Shown: positions 1-9,976, counted from the stretch's first letter. The stretch is 64,000 nt of DNA from Symbiodinium natans (GCA_905221605.1 CAJNDS010002111.1:505565-569564), one strand, 5' to 3'. Notes: generated from the letters alone by a model not told the origin. Translations and numbers: made by a program.

Positions 1-26
1 TATCGGAGTCTCCAGGTAGTTTCGGA

Positions 27-89
27 AACCCTAAACCCTAAACCCTAAACCCTAAACCCTAAACCCTAGACCCTAAACTCTAAACCCTC
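27..89 (+). repeat. Telomere-like (CCCTAAA)n array
   Basis: Near-perfect CCCTAAA heptamers. They precede a coding-like island at 90-180, which is followed by repeats of the opposite strand. Non-repeat sequence lies at 1-26, so this is an internal array and not visibly a chromosome end. Confidence 0.9.
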
Positions 90-180
90 AAGAAGCCAGC
101 CCCAGGGTCGCAGCCAAGGCTCCAGTCCTCCGTGACCGTGCAGCTGTCTCGCGACCTGGAGGTCCTCAAGGCCCCGAAGG
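90..180 (+). CDS. Coding-like island, possible exon
   Basis: A GC-rich island between CCCTAAA repeats and TTTGGGG/TTTAGGG repeats. One frame reads SSVTVQLSRDLEVLKAPKG without a stop. A possible acceptor, GCCCCAG before G, lies inside the island. No family is recognised. It is listed because it shows the same flanking pattern as the better-supported islands. Confidence 0.3.
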
Positions 181-250
181 GGTTTCGGGTTTGGGGGTTT
201 GGGGTTTGGGGTTTAGGGTTTAGGGTTTAGGGTTTAGGGTTTGGGGGGTT
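181..250 (+). repeat. Telomere-like (TTTAGGG/TTTGGGG)n array
   Basis: G-rich heptamers, opposite in orientation to the array at 27-89 across the short island. Confidence 0.85.
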
Positions 251-447
251 CGGGTTCAGCATCTCAAATTCAAGCATTCACTAGCAAGGCTCCTTGCTCC
301 GGTATTGAACCACCCACCCATTGGATCGATCCCATAACATGATGAAAATATTTTCCTTCTCGTTTTACCCCAATATGGGTTGTCCCGCCAGCGGGACCCC
401 CCCAGGGCCCTCCCCCGGGACAAATGTTCTCGGCGGTGCTTGTACAC

Positions 448-597
448 GAGTTGTTGGAGCTTGTCCGCGAATTGTTGGCGCTTGTCCGCGAGTTGTTGGT
501 GCTGTTTTTCGGCGCTTGTCCGCGAATTGTTGGCGCTTGTCCGTGAAATGTTTGCGCTTGTCCGCAAGTGGTTGGCGCTTGTCTGCGAATTGTTGGA
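448..597 (+). repeat. 21-bp minisatellite, 7 copies or so
   Basis: Degenerate tandem repeat with unit close to CGAGTTGTTGGCGCTTGTCCG. Because 21 is a multiple of three it stays open in several frames, giving heptad-like peptides (LVRELLA on one frame). No start, domain or flanking gene structure supports a protein, so I treat it as a minisatellite. Confidence 0.75.
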
Positions 598-795
598 GAA
601 AGAGCAGGTGTTTTCGTGTCCAAAACTGTATGCCTAAGGGTTTAAGGATTGAAGGTCCAGGGGATTTGGGGTCTAGGGCTCTAGGCTTTGGGTTTTGGGC
701 TTTAGAGTTTCGTGGCTGGTGCATGCCTTAGGGTGAGAGCTTCTCCAAAGCCGGAGTCTCTTTCCAGACCGGCCTGCTCTTTCCTGAAGCCCCAG

Positions 796-840
796 GCAGA
801 GGTCCAGGACAAGGTGATGCTGGCTGACGAAGCCCTGAAG
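796..840 (+). CDS. Candidate exon (15 codons)
   Basis: CCCCAG precedes the island and GCACCG follows it, so it fits an AG acceptor and a GC donor. It translates as AEVQDKVMLADEALK, amphipathic and coiled-coil-like. Length 45 nt, phase 0 at both ends. Telomere-like G-rich repeats follow. The protein is unknown. Confidence 0.4.
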
Positions 841-1452
841 GCACCGAAAAGGGGGCGCGTGTCAGGTTTTGGGGTTTGGGGCCCCCCGAGGCCCGATCCC
901 CCCTCGGTTAGGCCTCAAGCCCATCACATGCCCCCAGCCCCTGGGTCTGAGATGGACATTTACCTTAACCGAAATTACCAACCATGATAGTGCACTTTGA
1001 CCATCTCTAGGGCCCCTCTCTCAAGGGTCCCCCTCTCGTCCCTTGACAAGACTTGCCCCCCAAGAGCTTTTCCGAAGGAGGCTTCGGCCGGCTGAACGTT
1101 TGGGAAGTCGCGTCAAGGGCCGTTTAGGGTTTCAACTGTAGAGTTTGCCTTTGCATCCTTAACCTTGGAGTTCTCAGGGTTGAGACGGTGTAACGCAGGT
1201 CGTCTGGGAGGGTTTAGGGTTTCGGGTAGTCCTCACAGTTGAGGGTTTGGGGGGTTTCCCATGTCAAGCCCTCCAACTGACCCAAACCAGGATTCAGGGC
1301 GGGTTCTACAAGAATTCGAGATGAGAGGCTTCGGGACTTTGACCGTGGCTGTAAGGTTTTAAACGTCCAACCCTAAACCCTGAACGTCTGGGGAGCGGGG
1401 GCTCTTGGGAAGGGTCTGGTGCGGGCGCCTCCGGGATGCTTTGGGCGGCTGC

Positions 1453-1518
1453 GAGCAAGCGCATGCTGCCAAGGTCGCCGTGGAGAGGCACACGCAGTCC
1501 CTGCATGACCTTCGCAAG
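1453..1518 (+). CDS. Candidate exon (22 codons)
   Basis: The open frame includes EQAHAAKVAVERHTQSLHDL and then RK; the next bases, GACTGA, would be a GA-type donor and would give a stop if read through. It looks coiled-coil-like. The acceptor is uncertain: an AG sits within the first codon of this call. No family recognised. Confidence 0.4.
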
Positions 1519-2484
1519 GACTGAGCTTTCGTCACGCGCGCGCCCGGGGTGTAGCATGTCCTAAGCCCCAAACCCACCATTCAGACTGCCGCAAAGGGAT
1601 CATCATTCAGGAAGGCCGCCTCGTCCAAACCGACTTCTCCCACAACCGAATGTGCGGGCCTACTTCTATCTAGTGGGTATCTTATGTAGTTTGTATTCGG
1701 TTGATATAAGAGTTTAGAAGGGGATGAGAATTTGTAGTTCAGGCACCTGTATTGGATCCGAAGCATCTCGGAATCACCTGCAAAGTCCCAAGCTGCTCCA
1801 TCTGAGAAAACATTCAAGAAAGCAGCGCATGTGCTACAGTGTCGACTGAGGATGCGCGTCAACATGTATCTATTCACACATATGCATGTACGGATGCTAT
1901 AGAGATCCCTTCCCACAGTGTCCGATATGATTCTCAGCTTGGGGTCTTCTCAATCTCGGGCTGTGGGCACGGAGCCAGAATCCTAAACCACTCAGCCCAA
2001 ACGAAACCCGCATCCCGAACTCAGCCCGAAGTGGAACTGAGACTCCCAGGGTTAGAGCTCAAGAGGCTCTGCGACTTTTAGGATCGGAAGGACCCTGCAA
2101 TCCCTGAACGCAACCCTCAGCCCTGAGCCCGAAGCCGGTCGATGCCCTAAAGTTGGCAGGCTCTTATGCCCAGTTGAACAGAGCTCGAGCCTTTAGTGCT
2201 CACCAATGCCACCAAGCCTTGCATCCTAAACGCTCAACTCTCTCTACCCCCCCCCCCCCCCCCTACGCAAACCCTCCCAAAGCCTCCCTCCCCAAAGCCT
2301 CCCCAAAGCCGCCCCAAAGCCTGCCCGAAGCCTCCCCAGAGAACCTTAAGCCCGAAGCCCTAAACCCTAAACCCTACCCTAAACCCTAAACCCTAAATTT
2401 AAGAGCCTCCGGCTCAAGCCGCCGACCCCGCTGGAGCATAGTTGAAAGGTTTAAACACGTTCGTTAGGTCAAAGGATGCCAAAG

Positions 2485-2690
2485 TTGGGGGGGGGGGGCA
2501 AGGGGTTGGGGTGGGGGGGGTGGGGGGGGGGTAGGGGGGGGGTAGGGGGGGTAGGGGGGGGGGTAGGGGGGCTGGGGAGGGGTAGGGGGGCTGGGGAGGG
2601 GTAGGCGGGGGGGTTAGGGGGGGGGGGGGGTAGGGGGGGGGGTGGGGGGGGGTAGGGGGGGGGGTAGGCCTGGCCGACCCCCCCCTCGGT
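2485..2690 (+). repeat. Poly-G / (GGGGGGTA)n tract
   Basis: About 200 bases of G runs broken by TA, T or C, strongly strand-asymmetric and able to form G-quadruplexes. The proline-rich open frames on the minus strand here are a by-product of the C runs. Confidence 0.85.
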
Positions 2691-2768
2691 TTTTGGGGGG
2701 GTAAGGAGGGAAAGAGGGAGGTTTTCACCTCCTTTTCCCATCCAACACGCCGCCGGGGTCGGCGGACC

Positions 2769-2857
2769 TGAAACCCTAAACCCTAAACCCTAAACCCTAA
2801 ACCCTAAACCCCTAAACCCTAAACCCTAAACCCTAAACCCTAAACCCTAAACCCTAA
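2769..2857 (+). repeat. Telomere-like (CCCTAAA)n array
   Basis: About 12 heptamers with one extra C; directly upstream of a short coding-like island. Confidence 0.9.
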
Positions 2858-2879
2858 GCCGAAACCATGGGAGCGCCAG

Positions 2880-2928
2880 GAGATGGACTCAAGGCTGGAG
2901 GCACGTCCTTGCGATACGGACCTGGGGG
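2880..2928 (+). CDS. Possible small exon
   Basis: GCGCCAG precedes the open frame EMDSRLEARPCDTDLG; GCTTAG follows as a possible GC donor. C-rich heptamers lie before it and G-rich heptamers after it (2944-3050). Short, and no family recognised. Confidence 0.3.
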
Positions 2929-2943
2929 GCTTAGGTCATGAGG

Positions 2944-3050
2944 GCCTTGGGTTTGAGGGTTTGGGGTTTAGGGTTTAGAGTTTAGGGTTTTTAGGGCTGA
3001 GGGTTTAGGGTTTGGGGTTTAGGGTTTACGGTTTTTAGGGCTGAGGGTTT
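2944..3050 (+). repeat. Degenerate (TTTAGGG)n array
   Basis: Heptamers with variants such as TTTGAGGG and TTTTTAGGG; G-rich orientation downstream of the island at 2880. Confidence 0.8.
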
Positions 3051-3630
3051 AGGATCTGGAATGGGTAGTGTTCTGCTCAAAAGGCATGCAGTGGACTTCG
3101 CACGAGGTGCTTGTTCAGGTTAGGGCTCGTTTCGGGGTGTCAGGCATCCTTGAGACATTCAGAAAGCCGGTCTCTTGTCGCCCCCGACGCTCCCCGAACT
3201 CCGTCACCACAATCTACTATAATTCAGGCGCCTAAACGGCTGCCAAGATCATCCCCCTATGAGCCCTATATAGTTGTAAAATAAGCTACCCCAAAATACT
3301 CAATCTAAGCAATCCGCCCTCGGTCTGCTTGCTTTGAGCAAAGAAAGTCAAGCCATGAAGAAAACGCCCTCCACCTCCGATCTGGGTCTGGGAAGGTTCA
3401 GAAAGGCTCACGCTTTCAAGCCCTTAGCCCTGAACCCTAAACCCTAAACCCCCCTCAAAACCCAAGCAACCCTGAACCCTGAACCCTTGAGCCGGAGCCG
3501 AGACAGGCAGCCTCGCAGCAGCTGCATGGTCTCCGCGACACCACCGGCTCCGAGGCCTCTGAAATGCCACCCTGGGGCTCACGGCCTTCGAAGCCCTACG
3601 CGCTCTAGACCCCCCCCTAGAAAGTTCAAT

Positions 3631-3722
3631 GGGGGTTTACGATGCTAGGAGTACCTTGTTGGGGTCCTCTGTCTAAGGGGATCTTACTACTTGGGGTCTA
3701 TATTAGGGGTCCTTATTATCCC
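3631..3722 (+). mobile_element. MITE-like element, family A
   Basis: One of six copies of a roughly 90-105 bp element whose ends are imperfect inverted repeats close to GGGGGTTTACGAAAATAGGGG. This copy begins GGGGGTTTACGATGCTAGGAG and contains the shared core TTGGGGTCC. It has no coding capacity. Confidence 0.55.
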
Positions 3723-4289
3723 AGTTTCCCAGCTGAGAAGGGCAGATGCAGGTTGAGGAGAAGCCTGCAGAGACTCCCCCGAACGCCTTTGACTAGAAGG
3801 CATAGCAGCCCCTCGAAACGAACCGCGAATCCTCACGTGTGCCTGTCTTCCCCTTTCGGACCACCGCACACAACTTACTGGGGCATGGCTTGCGGCCTCC
3901 TGCTCAGTCCCCTGGTCCTGCGTCCGTGCCTTCATGTTGGTGGAAGTGTGTCCTCAACGTCTGAAGTGATTGCACGGCCCATGCCGGTCGCGCAAGCCCA
4001 TCGACGTCAGCCACAGCCAACAGGCGATCGAAATGCGCCGGGAAGAACAGCAATCCTGAACAGTCCCAGTTCTGAGCCCTTTCAATAGGGGCCGACCATG
4101 CAATGTAGAACCAGACCCCTCGGCCCTTCAAGCCGAGCCCGAAGCCATCAACAAACCTTTCTTTAGGGTTTAGGGCAACCCCAATCGCAGGCTCAGCAGG
4201 TGCGCGTGGAGCTCTTCGAGCAGCGCCCGCGCTGCAACGAGGGGCTCGTGTTTCCTTCCCTCTCAACACCTCTCAGCCCTCAACACCTT

Positions 4290-4386
4290 GGGATGTTCCC
4301 CCTTATGCTAGCAGTCCTTAATGGGGATTATAGTACCCCTTATTGGAATCCCTATTCAGGACTGTTAGAAAAAGGGGGGACATCCC
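4290..4386 (+). mobile_element. MITE-like element, family B
   Basis: The left end GGGATGTTCCCCCTTATGCT matches the reverse complement of the right end (GGGATGTCCCCCCTTTTTCT), with similarity running about 40 bp inward past AGCAGTCC / AACAGTCC. A second copy lies at 59425-59525. Length 97 bp, non-coding, so a short non-autonomous inverted-repeat element. Confidence 0.65.
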
Positions 4387-4514
4387 AATCAATACCCCCA
4401 AAGCAAGCCCCAGAACTGCTAGATTCCATCCCAGCCACCCGAATCCAAAGATGCGACCAGCTGAACCTTTGGGCTCTACGGCCCCAGGGCTGTGTCATTT
4501 GCCTACGAGATCAT

Positions 4515-4603
4515 GGGGGTTGACGAAAATAAGGGACCCCAATAGTAGGATTCCCTTAACGTATGGGACCCCAAAAAAGGTACCCCTAATATCGTAAGCC
4601 CCC
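4515..4603 (+). mobile_element. MITE-like element, family A
   Basis: Left end GGGGGTTGACGAAAATAAGG; the right end reads, in reverse complement, GGGGGCTTACGATATTAGGG. Same family as 3631, 10519, 13299, 16319 and 23752. Confidence 0.6.
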
Positions 4604-5019
4604 AAATGGGGTGTAATGCGAGGCTCGAGGCTCAGAAGACCGCCCTGGCGCAGGCAGGGGCGGTTGAACGGATGTTTGACTGGACGTCAGGGGCGAGCCC
4701 CTTGCTTTTTTGGGATCCTGTTTGTGCTTGAAGAGGGGGCACTTTGTGACTTCGCGTGCCGGGGAGTTTGGGGGCCTGCGTGGCATGAACAGCGCCGGAG
4801 GCTGTTGGCGCTTGTGACTTCTTGTGGAACTTTGTGCGACTTTGGACTGAAAGGTTGTTGCGTTCGCACGTGAGTGACAACCGAAGCTCATTTTTAGCTT
4901 GCTTTGTCTGCATCTCGTTGAGAGATATTGAATATCTCGGCGCACCACTTGACGCCATGGTGTTCGTGCAGATCGCCGCTTGGTTCGTTGCGTTCTCAAG
5001 CCTTTGGTGCAGCCGCGCC

Positions 5020-5973
5020 ATGAAGATCCTGCAAGACCAAGAGGCAGCCAATGCAGATGCCATTGCAAAGTGCTACAGCGGTCCGGAGCAGAAGGTGTGG
5101 GAACTGGTCATGGGCAAACAGATTGACATCGGCGGCGCATCTTCCACCTTGGAACTGGCTGAGAGAGCTCATGTGGGGCCAGGGATGAAGGGAGTTGAGT
5201 TGAACTGCAACAACGGCGGAGGCATGCGTTGCTTGGTTCGCCTTGCAGGAGTGGACTCGATGATTGGCGTGGACCTCACGAAGTCTGTGGTGGAGACGGG
5301 CAGACAGAGGACAGAGGAGGAGGGGCTCGGTGACAAGATCAAGTTCATCAACAAGAACTCCTTGGAGAACGGCCTCCCTGAAACTTGGGGCTGCATACTT
5401 ATGCAGTTGTCGTGCGTGTTGCGTTCCTCTGTACCTTTGCATATTCCAGTGGCATGTCATATCACGTTCGAATCGCTTGTTTTGGCAAACGCTCAGGACG
5501 CCTCCGCTGATTTTGTGTACAGCAAGGATGCTTGGTGCTACATGCCTGACAAGCAGCTGATCATTGACCAGGCTGCTCGCATCGTCAAGCCCGGAGGAAA
5601 AGTCATGTTTACTGACTGGATCGAGGGCGAAGGCCTGTCTGACGCAGAGGCGCAGAAATACCTGAGCCTGATGACATTCCCTGCCATCCCGACAGTGGAG
5701 GAGTATGCTCAAATGCTGAGGAAGGCAGGTTTTGAGGTTGAGATTGCAGAGAACAGCGGCCGCTTCTCACCTGCCATGAACAGCTATTTGCACATGCTGA
5801 AGTTGCAGGCCGTCTATGATGCCAAGAAGTTGTTGAACTGGGATGAAGAAGCTTACAACAAGTTGATCGCTGACTTTGAGTTCATGGCACAGCTTGCCAA
5901 GGAAGGCAAAATCATTCAGGGAATGTTTGTGGGCCGCAAGAGGGCAACAAGTGATGTGCATCATGAGATCTGA
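5020..5973 (+). CDS. SAM-dependent methyltransferase (sarcosine/dimethylglycine type)
   Basis: Class I methyltransferase, likely a small-molecule N-methyltransferase. Glycine betaine synthesis is one possible role, inferred from resemblance only. Exon 1 is 5020-5379 and exon 2 is 5497-5973, giving 278 residues, near the usual size of sarcosine/dimethylglycine N-methyltransferases. Seen: VMGKQIDIGG near the N terminus (compare the WGGEDIHIG motif of that family); a motif I region GVELNCNNGGG, less canonical than DxGxGxG; VDLT just after it; DASADFVYSKDAWCYMPD as the motif II region; VKPGGKVMFTDW as motif III; and a C-terminal IIQGMFVGRK. The start ATG at 5020 follows TTTGGTGCAG, a plausible trans-splice acceptor. 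An upstream in-frame ATG at 4957 would add 21 hydrophobic residues. The intron is in frame and open, so a naive translation would carry a 39-residue insertion. Family call is firm; substrate is not. Confidence 0.85.
   Translation: MKILQDQEAANADAIAKCYSGPEQKVWELVMGKQIDIGGASSTLELAERAHVGPGMKGVELNCNNGGGMRCLVRLAGVDSMIGVDLTKSVVETGRQRTEEEGLGDKIKFINKNSLENGLPETWGCILMQLSCVLRSSVPLHIPVACHITFESLVLANAQDASADFVYSKDAWCYMPDKQLIIDQAARIVKPGGKVMFTDWIEGEGLSDAEAQKYLSLMTFPAIPTVEEYAQMLRKAGFEVEIAENSGRFSPAMNSYLHMLKLQAVYDAKKLLNWDEEAYNKLIADFEFMAQLAKEGKIIQGMFVGRKRATSDVHHEI
5380..5496 (+). other. GA-AG intron of the methyltransferase gene
   Basis: Removing these 117 bases joins GLP to DASADFVYS and restores the expected motif II spacing. 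The intron starts GAAACTTGG and ends GCTCAG, followed by G. GA donors and AG|G acceptors are known in dinoflagellates. It lies between codons, its length is 39 codons and it has no stop in the gene's frame. Confidence 0.75.
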
Positions 5974-6940
5974 GAGCTTGGCCCCGAAGCTCAGGCAAAG
6001 CTCCTTGTGCCAGATCGTGCGGCTTCACCTTCCGAAGACCTCCTCTCCTATGAATTCGACTAGAAGTGCGGCTCTTTCGCACTGGAATCTTTTCACAGTT
6101 TCAATTTGCTTTTACAGTTTCGCAGGGAGTGCAAAGAGCACATGCTCGCACATGCTGTGGAACCACAGTTTCAATCCCTCTGAGCTCATACCAGTACCGT
6201 GACGCCATGAAGGTGTTCATTTTGACAGGGCCCAGGGCTTTGTATAGCAAAAGGGCAAGGAGCAACTTAACGTACCTGAAAATGCTTCTCTGCCCTGAGA
6301 CAACCGAGTGTGTCACTGCAGATGTTCCGCAGATCTAAGTTCTGTTCGCCTTCTCTCAGCCTTTGAGATGTGTTGTTGAGAGCGCTGGCTAACAGCAACG
6401 ATTCAGAAAGTTGGCACACCCGGGTTGTCACGTCCCCACACAGGACTTATCAAGGAACTAAAATGTTCACTGTCGATGTGCTCCTGCATTGAAGTTTCGC
6501 TTCGACTTACAAGTGGAGATGACCAGTAGGAGGAGCATCGAGCCGCATTGGCGAAAGCTGCGAAAAGAAGAGTGGCGTGACCGCAGGCAGACGCTTCGTT
6601 AGGTGCTCCTCCGACTCTTCCGGGAGGGGCTTGAGAGGTCTGTTTTGCGGACCTTCATATGCTAGTTTCTTACCGGGTGCCATGATGGGACACCGTTGCA
6701 GGAAAGATGAGTGAAAACGTCTAAAGTAGAACATCTTGAAGAGTCTCAGGTTCAGCTTGTAGGGCTGTGGGGGTGTAGTGCTGTATGCTGTAGGTGTGTG
6801 ACATCGAGGTTTTGAGGATCGAGGGTCACTCTCGTCCCTTCGGGACGCTGGGACACTTCACAGGTTCTTTGTTGGCTTTAAGAGGATCTTGCTTGAGATT
6901 TCTCCAGAAGGCTTTACAGGGCAATCCCAGGACCTGGGAC
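5974..6940 (+). other. 3' flank of the methyltransferase, no gene seen
   Basis: Moderate-GC unique sequence with no convincing frame, few telomere-like heptamers and no recognised RNA. The first few hundred bases are probably 3' untranslated region. Open frames here are short and without motifs. Confidence 0.4.
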
Positions 6941-6949
6941 TTAACAAAC

Positions 6950-7022
6950 CCTAAGCCCTAGACCCTAAACCCAAAACTCAGAAACCAAAACCCAAAACCC
7001 TAAACCCAAAACCCTAAACCTA
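6950..7022 (+). repeat. Degenerate (CCCTAAA)n array
   Basis: CCCTAAA, CCCAAAA and related units directly upstream of the exon candidate at 7041. Confidence 0.75.
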
Positions 7023-7040
7023 ATAACTTCATCTTCGCAG

Positions 7041-7140
7041 GTGGACGAAGCCGCCAAGCGGTCAGTTGCCGAGACCGCCGAAGCCGCGTCTGCAGCACAC
7101 GCCGCTGCCCGGCAGGTCGCGGAGGAGCCCTCCGCGCCTC
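7041..7140 (+). CDS. Candidate exon, Ala-rich helical
   Basis: The acceptor CTTCGCAG is followed by G. The frame opens VDEAAKRSVAETAEAASAA and continues HAAARQVAEEPSAPP. The Ala/Glu-rich heptad-like composition suggests a helical or coiled-coil segment. C-rich heptamers precede it and (TTTAGGG)n follows at 7143-7203. The exact donor is unclear. Confidence 0.55.
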
Positions 7141-7142
7141 CG

Positions 7143-7203
7143 GGACTTAGGGTTTAGAGTTTAGGGTTTAGGGTTTAGGGTTTAGGGTTTAGGGTTTAGG
7201 GTT
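7143..7203 (+). repeat. Telomere-like (TTTAGGG)n array
   Basis: Near-perfect G-rich heptamers immediately after the exon candidate at 7041. Confidence 0.85.
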
Positions 7204-7506
7204 TCTGCGAACTTGGCGGGGAAGAATCGTTCGCTAAGCTCAGGTCCTTCTTTTTGGGGGTACAGAAAGACATCAAAGAAGAGGGCCTAATGTTCAGAGA
7301 GGTGACCGTTTGAGGCTTTCGGGTTTGGCAGCCAAAAAGCCCCAATCCTCGAAAACCCTCATGAACAACCCTACGACTCCTGCATGGGGCAGGCCCTAAA
7401 CCCTATACCTCAAGCCCTAGGCCCTGAGCCCATAGACGCTAAACCCTAAACCCTAAAACCCTAAACCCTAAAACCTGAACCACAACTCCAAACCCGCCCC
7501 TGCCAG

Positions 7507-7569
7507 GATGTGCAGGGATGCCACGGGGTCATCGACGCGCGCGTGGCCGAGCTGCGGACGGAGATCCAG
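7507..7569 (+). CDS. Candidate exon (21 codons)
   Basis: CTGCCAG precedes the island and GCTCCT follows as a GC donor. The translation DVQGCHGVIDARVAELRTEI ending in Q looks like a coiled coil. CCCTAAA sequence lies before it and TTTAGGG sequence after it. 63 nt, phase 0 at both ends. Confidence 0.5.
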
Positions 7570-7574
7570 GCTCC

Positions 7575-7670
7575 TCGTTTAAGGGCTTAGGCTTGGGTTT
7601 AGGGTTTAGGGCTAGGGTTTAGGGTTTAGGGTTTGGGGTTTAGGGTCTAGGGTTTAGGGTTTAGGGTTTG
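7575..7670 (+). repeat. Telomere-like (TTTAGGG)n array
   Basis: G-rich heptamers after the exon candidate at 7507. The next C-rich array (7755-7835) follows about 85 bp later, so a G-strand and a C-strand array face each other inside one inferred intron. Confidence 0.85.
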
Positions 7671-7754
7671 GCTGAAGGGCTCCAGTGCTTCGTGGATCCT
7701 GGCACTGTCCGCAGTGGCTAAACCCCAAACTCCAACTCTGCGTGCAAGCCCTGG

Positions 7755-7835
7755 AAACCCTAAACCCTAAACCCTAAACCCTAAATCTTAAACCCTGAAC
7801 CCTAAACCCTAAACCCTCAACCCTAAACCCTGAAC
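7755..7835 (+). repeat. Telomere-like (CCCTAAA)n array
   Basis: C-rich partner of the G-rich array at 7575-7670. Confidence 0.85.
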
Positions 7836-8221
7836 AAGTTGTTTCTGCGCAGAAGTAGCGAGACGGGGGTCATCTGACAGCGGAACCGCTCATCGTGAGC
7901 TGTCAACCATTGCCTCTAACAATCGTGGATACGTGTCCGCTCGACACAGGCAAAAGGGCAAGATGAGATTGGAATGCTGCAAATGCAAGCCAGCTGTAGC
8001 CCACAACATCATCTTCCACACGCAAACAAGCACCACGCTCCTTCGAACACTTCCCTTCCAGTCGAGCAAAGCCAACACAAGTTCTTGCACCTGATCTTCA
8101 TCATCACATCACGATCATCGTAATCAACACACAGCACTTTCGCTTCAACTTCATCACCTCGACAGTCTACAGCCCCGACCTCTAGACCCTGAAGCCCCCT
8201 AGACCTTGAAGCCTCTAAACG

Positions 8222-8430
8222 CGTAAACCCCAAACCCCAAACCCTAAACCCAAAAAAACCTTAACAACCCTAAACCCTAAACCCTAAACTTAAACCCTAA
8301 ACCCTAAACCCTAAACCCTAAACCCTAAACCCTAAACCCTAAACCCTAAACCCTAAACCCTAAACCCTAAACCCTAAAACCTAAACCCTAAACCCTAAAC
8401 CCTAAACCTAAACCCTAAACCCTAAACCTT
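8222..8430 (+). repeat. Long (CCCTAAA)n array
   Basis: About 200 bases of C-rich heptamers, among the longest in the window, ending shortly before the exon candidate at 8487. Confidence 0.9.
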
Positions 8431-8486
8431 CCGAATAAGGCACACGAAGCCCCCCCCCCCCCCCCCCCTCCCAAAGAATTTGGCAG

Positions 8487-8537
8487 GGAGCGCATGCCCT
8501 CGCGCCACCGCTGGCGAAGCGCTGCGAGGAGCTCCAG
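8487..8537 (+). CDS. Candidate exon (17 codons)
   Basis: TTTGGCAG precedes G; the frame reads GAHALAPPLAKRCEELQ and is followed by GAGCCG, a possible GA donor. 51 nt, phase 0. G-rich heptamers follow at 8558-8625. Confidence 0.45.
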
Positions 8538-8557
8538 GAGCCGATGTTCTTAAGACG

Positions 8558-8625
8558 GGTTTAGGGTTTAGGGTTTAGGGTTTAGGGTCTAGGGTCTAGG
8601 GTTTAGGGTTAGGGTTTAGAGTATG
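8558..8625 (+). repeat. Telomere-like (TTTAGGG)n array
   Basis: G-rich heptamers downstream of the exon candidate at 8487. Confidence 0.85.
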
Positions 8626-8903
8626 GTTCAGGGTGTATTTAGTGCTTAAGGTACGTTAAGGTTCAGGTTTATGTAGCGTTTTGGGATGAGGCCTCGTCCT
8701 TGAGTCCTAGATGATCCCTCCGCCCTTTCCATCCTCGCTTCGTCGAAAGTCTTCATCCCCCCAACTTACTTGCGCCACCTGGAAGAGTTGTTGGTTTTGT
8801 GTTTTTTTCGTGCTTGGGACGATCTTAGAGTTGGAAGAAAACACCCAAAAACCCTTGACTGGACGCTTCAAGGTACAAGCATGCAACAGCTAAATGCCAC
8901 GAG

Positions 8904-8987
8904 GATGGCCTGGACAAGCTCACGTCCCAGCAGTTCCTGTCCGCTGGCGGCCTGGAGAGGCACTGGAAAGTTGGTCTACGGGACTGG
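8904..8987 (+). CDS. Candidate exon with SAND-like motif
   Basis: The frame DGLDKLTSQQFLSAGGLERH continues WKVGLRDW and is followed by GTGGGG (GT donor). The spacing LT...F...GG....WK...R resembles the core of SAND-type DNA-binding domains, in which a TP..F..GG....KKWK.SIR pattern is typical. That is a resemblance by eye over about 25 residues, and the usual lysines before the tryptophan are missing. The acceptor (GCCACGAG before G) is tentative. Confidence 0.45.
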
Positions 8988-9366
8988 GTGGGGCGTGGGG
9001 GGGGGGGGTGGAGAAGGAGCGGAGGACTTGGAAGTTTTGAAGTATTTCGGGAGTTTGGCTTTTCTGCGAGGTTCAGGGCGTTCAGGGTCGGGAGTTGAGC
9101 CTACACGGATTGGGATCCCTTTTTCGGATACAAAGGCTAGCATCATACCTCAATATCACTTTGATAGGCGTTGGTTTTATGGCACGTGCTTCCGATTTCC
9201 CCGGACTGACATCGTCAGGAGCTCCCACCACCAAGTTGCGCAAAGGGTCCGTAGGGTTTATTTAGGGTTTAGGCTTTAGGGTGAAGGTTCTCATGGTCTG
9301 TAAGGTTTGTGATTTTGACTTTCGGGGGCTGCGGGGTAGGGGCAACGTCTGTAAAGTTCGAGCCAG

Positions 9367-9409
9367 GTCCATCAAGGACGTGGAGCAGCTGGTCCAGACC
9401 ACGTGCCTT
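9367..9409 (+). CDS. Candidate exon
   Basis: GAGCCAG precedes G; the frame SIKDVEQLVQTTCL is followed by GCTCGG (GC donor). Helical composition. G-rich degenerate heptamers follow (9425-9490). Confidence 0.4.
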
Positions 9410-9903
9410 GCTCGGTTTTTATGGGTTAGGGGTTTAAAAGGGTTTAAAGGGGTTTAAGGGGGTTTAAAGGGGTTTAGGGGTTTAGGGTGTTTCATGGTGG
9501 TTGGGTTTGAGGGTTGAGGACTTGGAGTTTGGGCATTCTTCAGCACTTCGAGTTGAGAATGCTTGGGCTTGTCACGTTCGCCCGGAACTCTTCTTGCTCA
9601 CACACCAGCAGCGGCGCGCCCTAGAATTAAAGCCCTAAAGTCTCAAGGCTTTCATAGAGCGGGTTCGAGCTTCCCTAAAGCCCCTTGCCATTGAAAAATG
9701 CAAGCCCATGGCTCCATTTCCTCAAGGCCTTAAGGGGAGGGACCCCTAGAAGGGACCCTTAATCTTATTTCCCTTTTTAAGCCTTATATATACCCTATAG
9801 AGTCCCTATATATCTAAGTAGCCCCTAAACAAGCCCCAAAGAGAACCCCTAAGGTCCCTTGTAAGGGTCCCGCCTTTCGTCCCTTGATTTCCTCGGCTGC
9901 CAG

Positions 9904-9961
9904 GCGGGCTGGCCTCGAGAATGGCATAGCTGACTGCATGGAGAGGCGCGCAGCGCCTTAA
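9904..9961 (+). CDS. Candidate terminal exon
   Basis: CTGCCAG precedes G; the frame RAGLENGIADCMERRAAP ends at TAA (9959-9961). It could be the 3' end of a gene. An inverted-repeat element begins 16 bases later. The sequence is short and no family is recognised. Confidence 0.35.
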
Positions 9962-9976
9962 GCTTGCTGTTGCTTA

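Noticed and set aside
1-90. A chromosome end at the start of the window
   Set aside because: The array is short, preceded by unique sequence and one of dozens of internal arrays in both orientations.
1581-1916. A minus-strand frame ending LDEAAFLNDDPFAAV
   Set aside because: The tail looks like a protein C terminus, but the + strand also offers an AG|G acceptor and an open frame (KAASSKPTSPTTECAG); I cannot decide between them.
2414-2741. Proline-rich open frames on the minus strand
   Set aside because: Product of the poly-C tract; no flanking coding signal.
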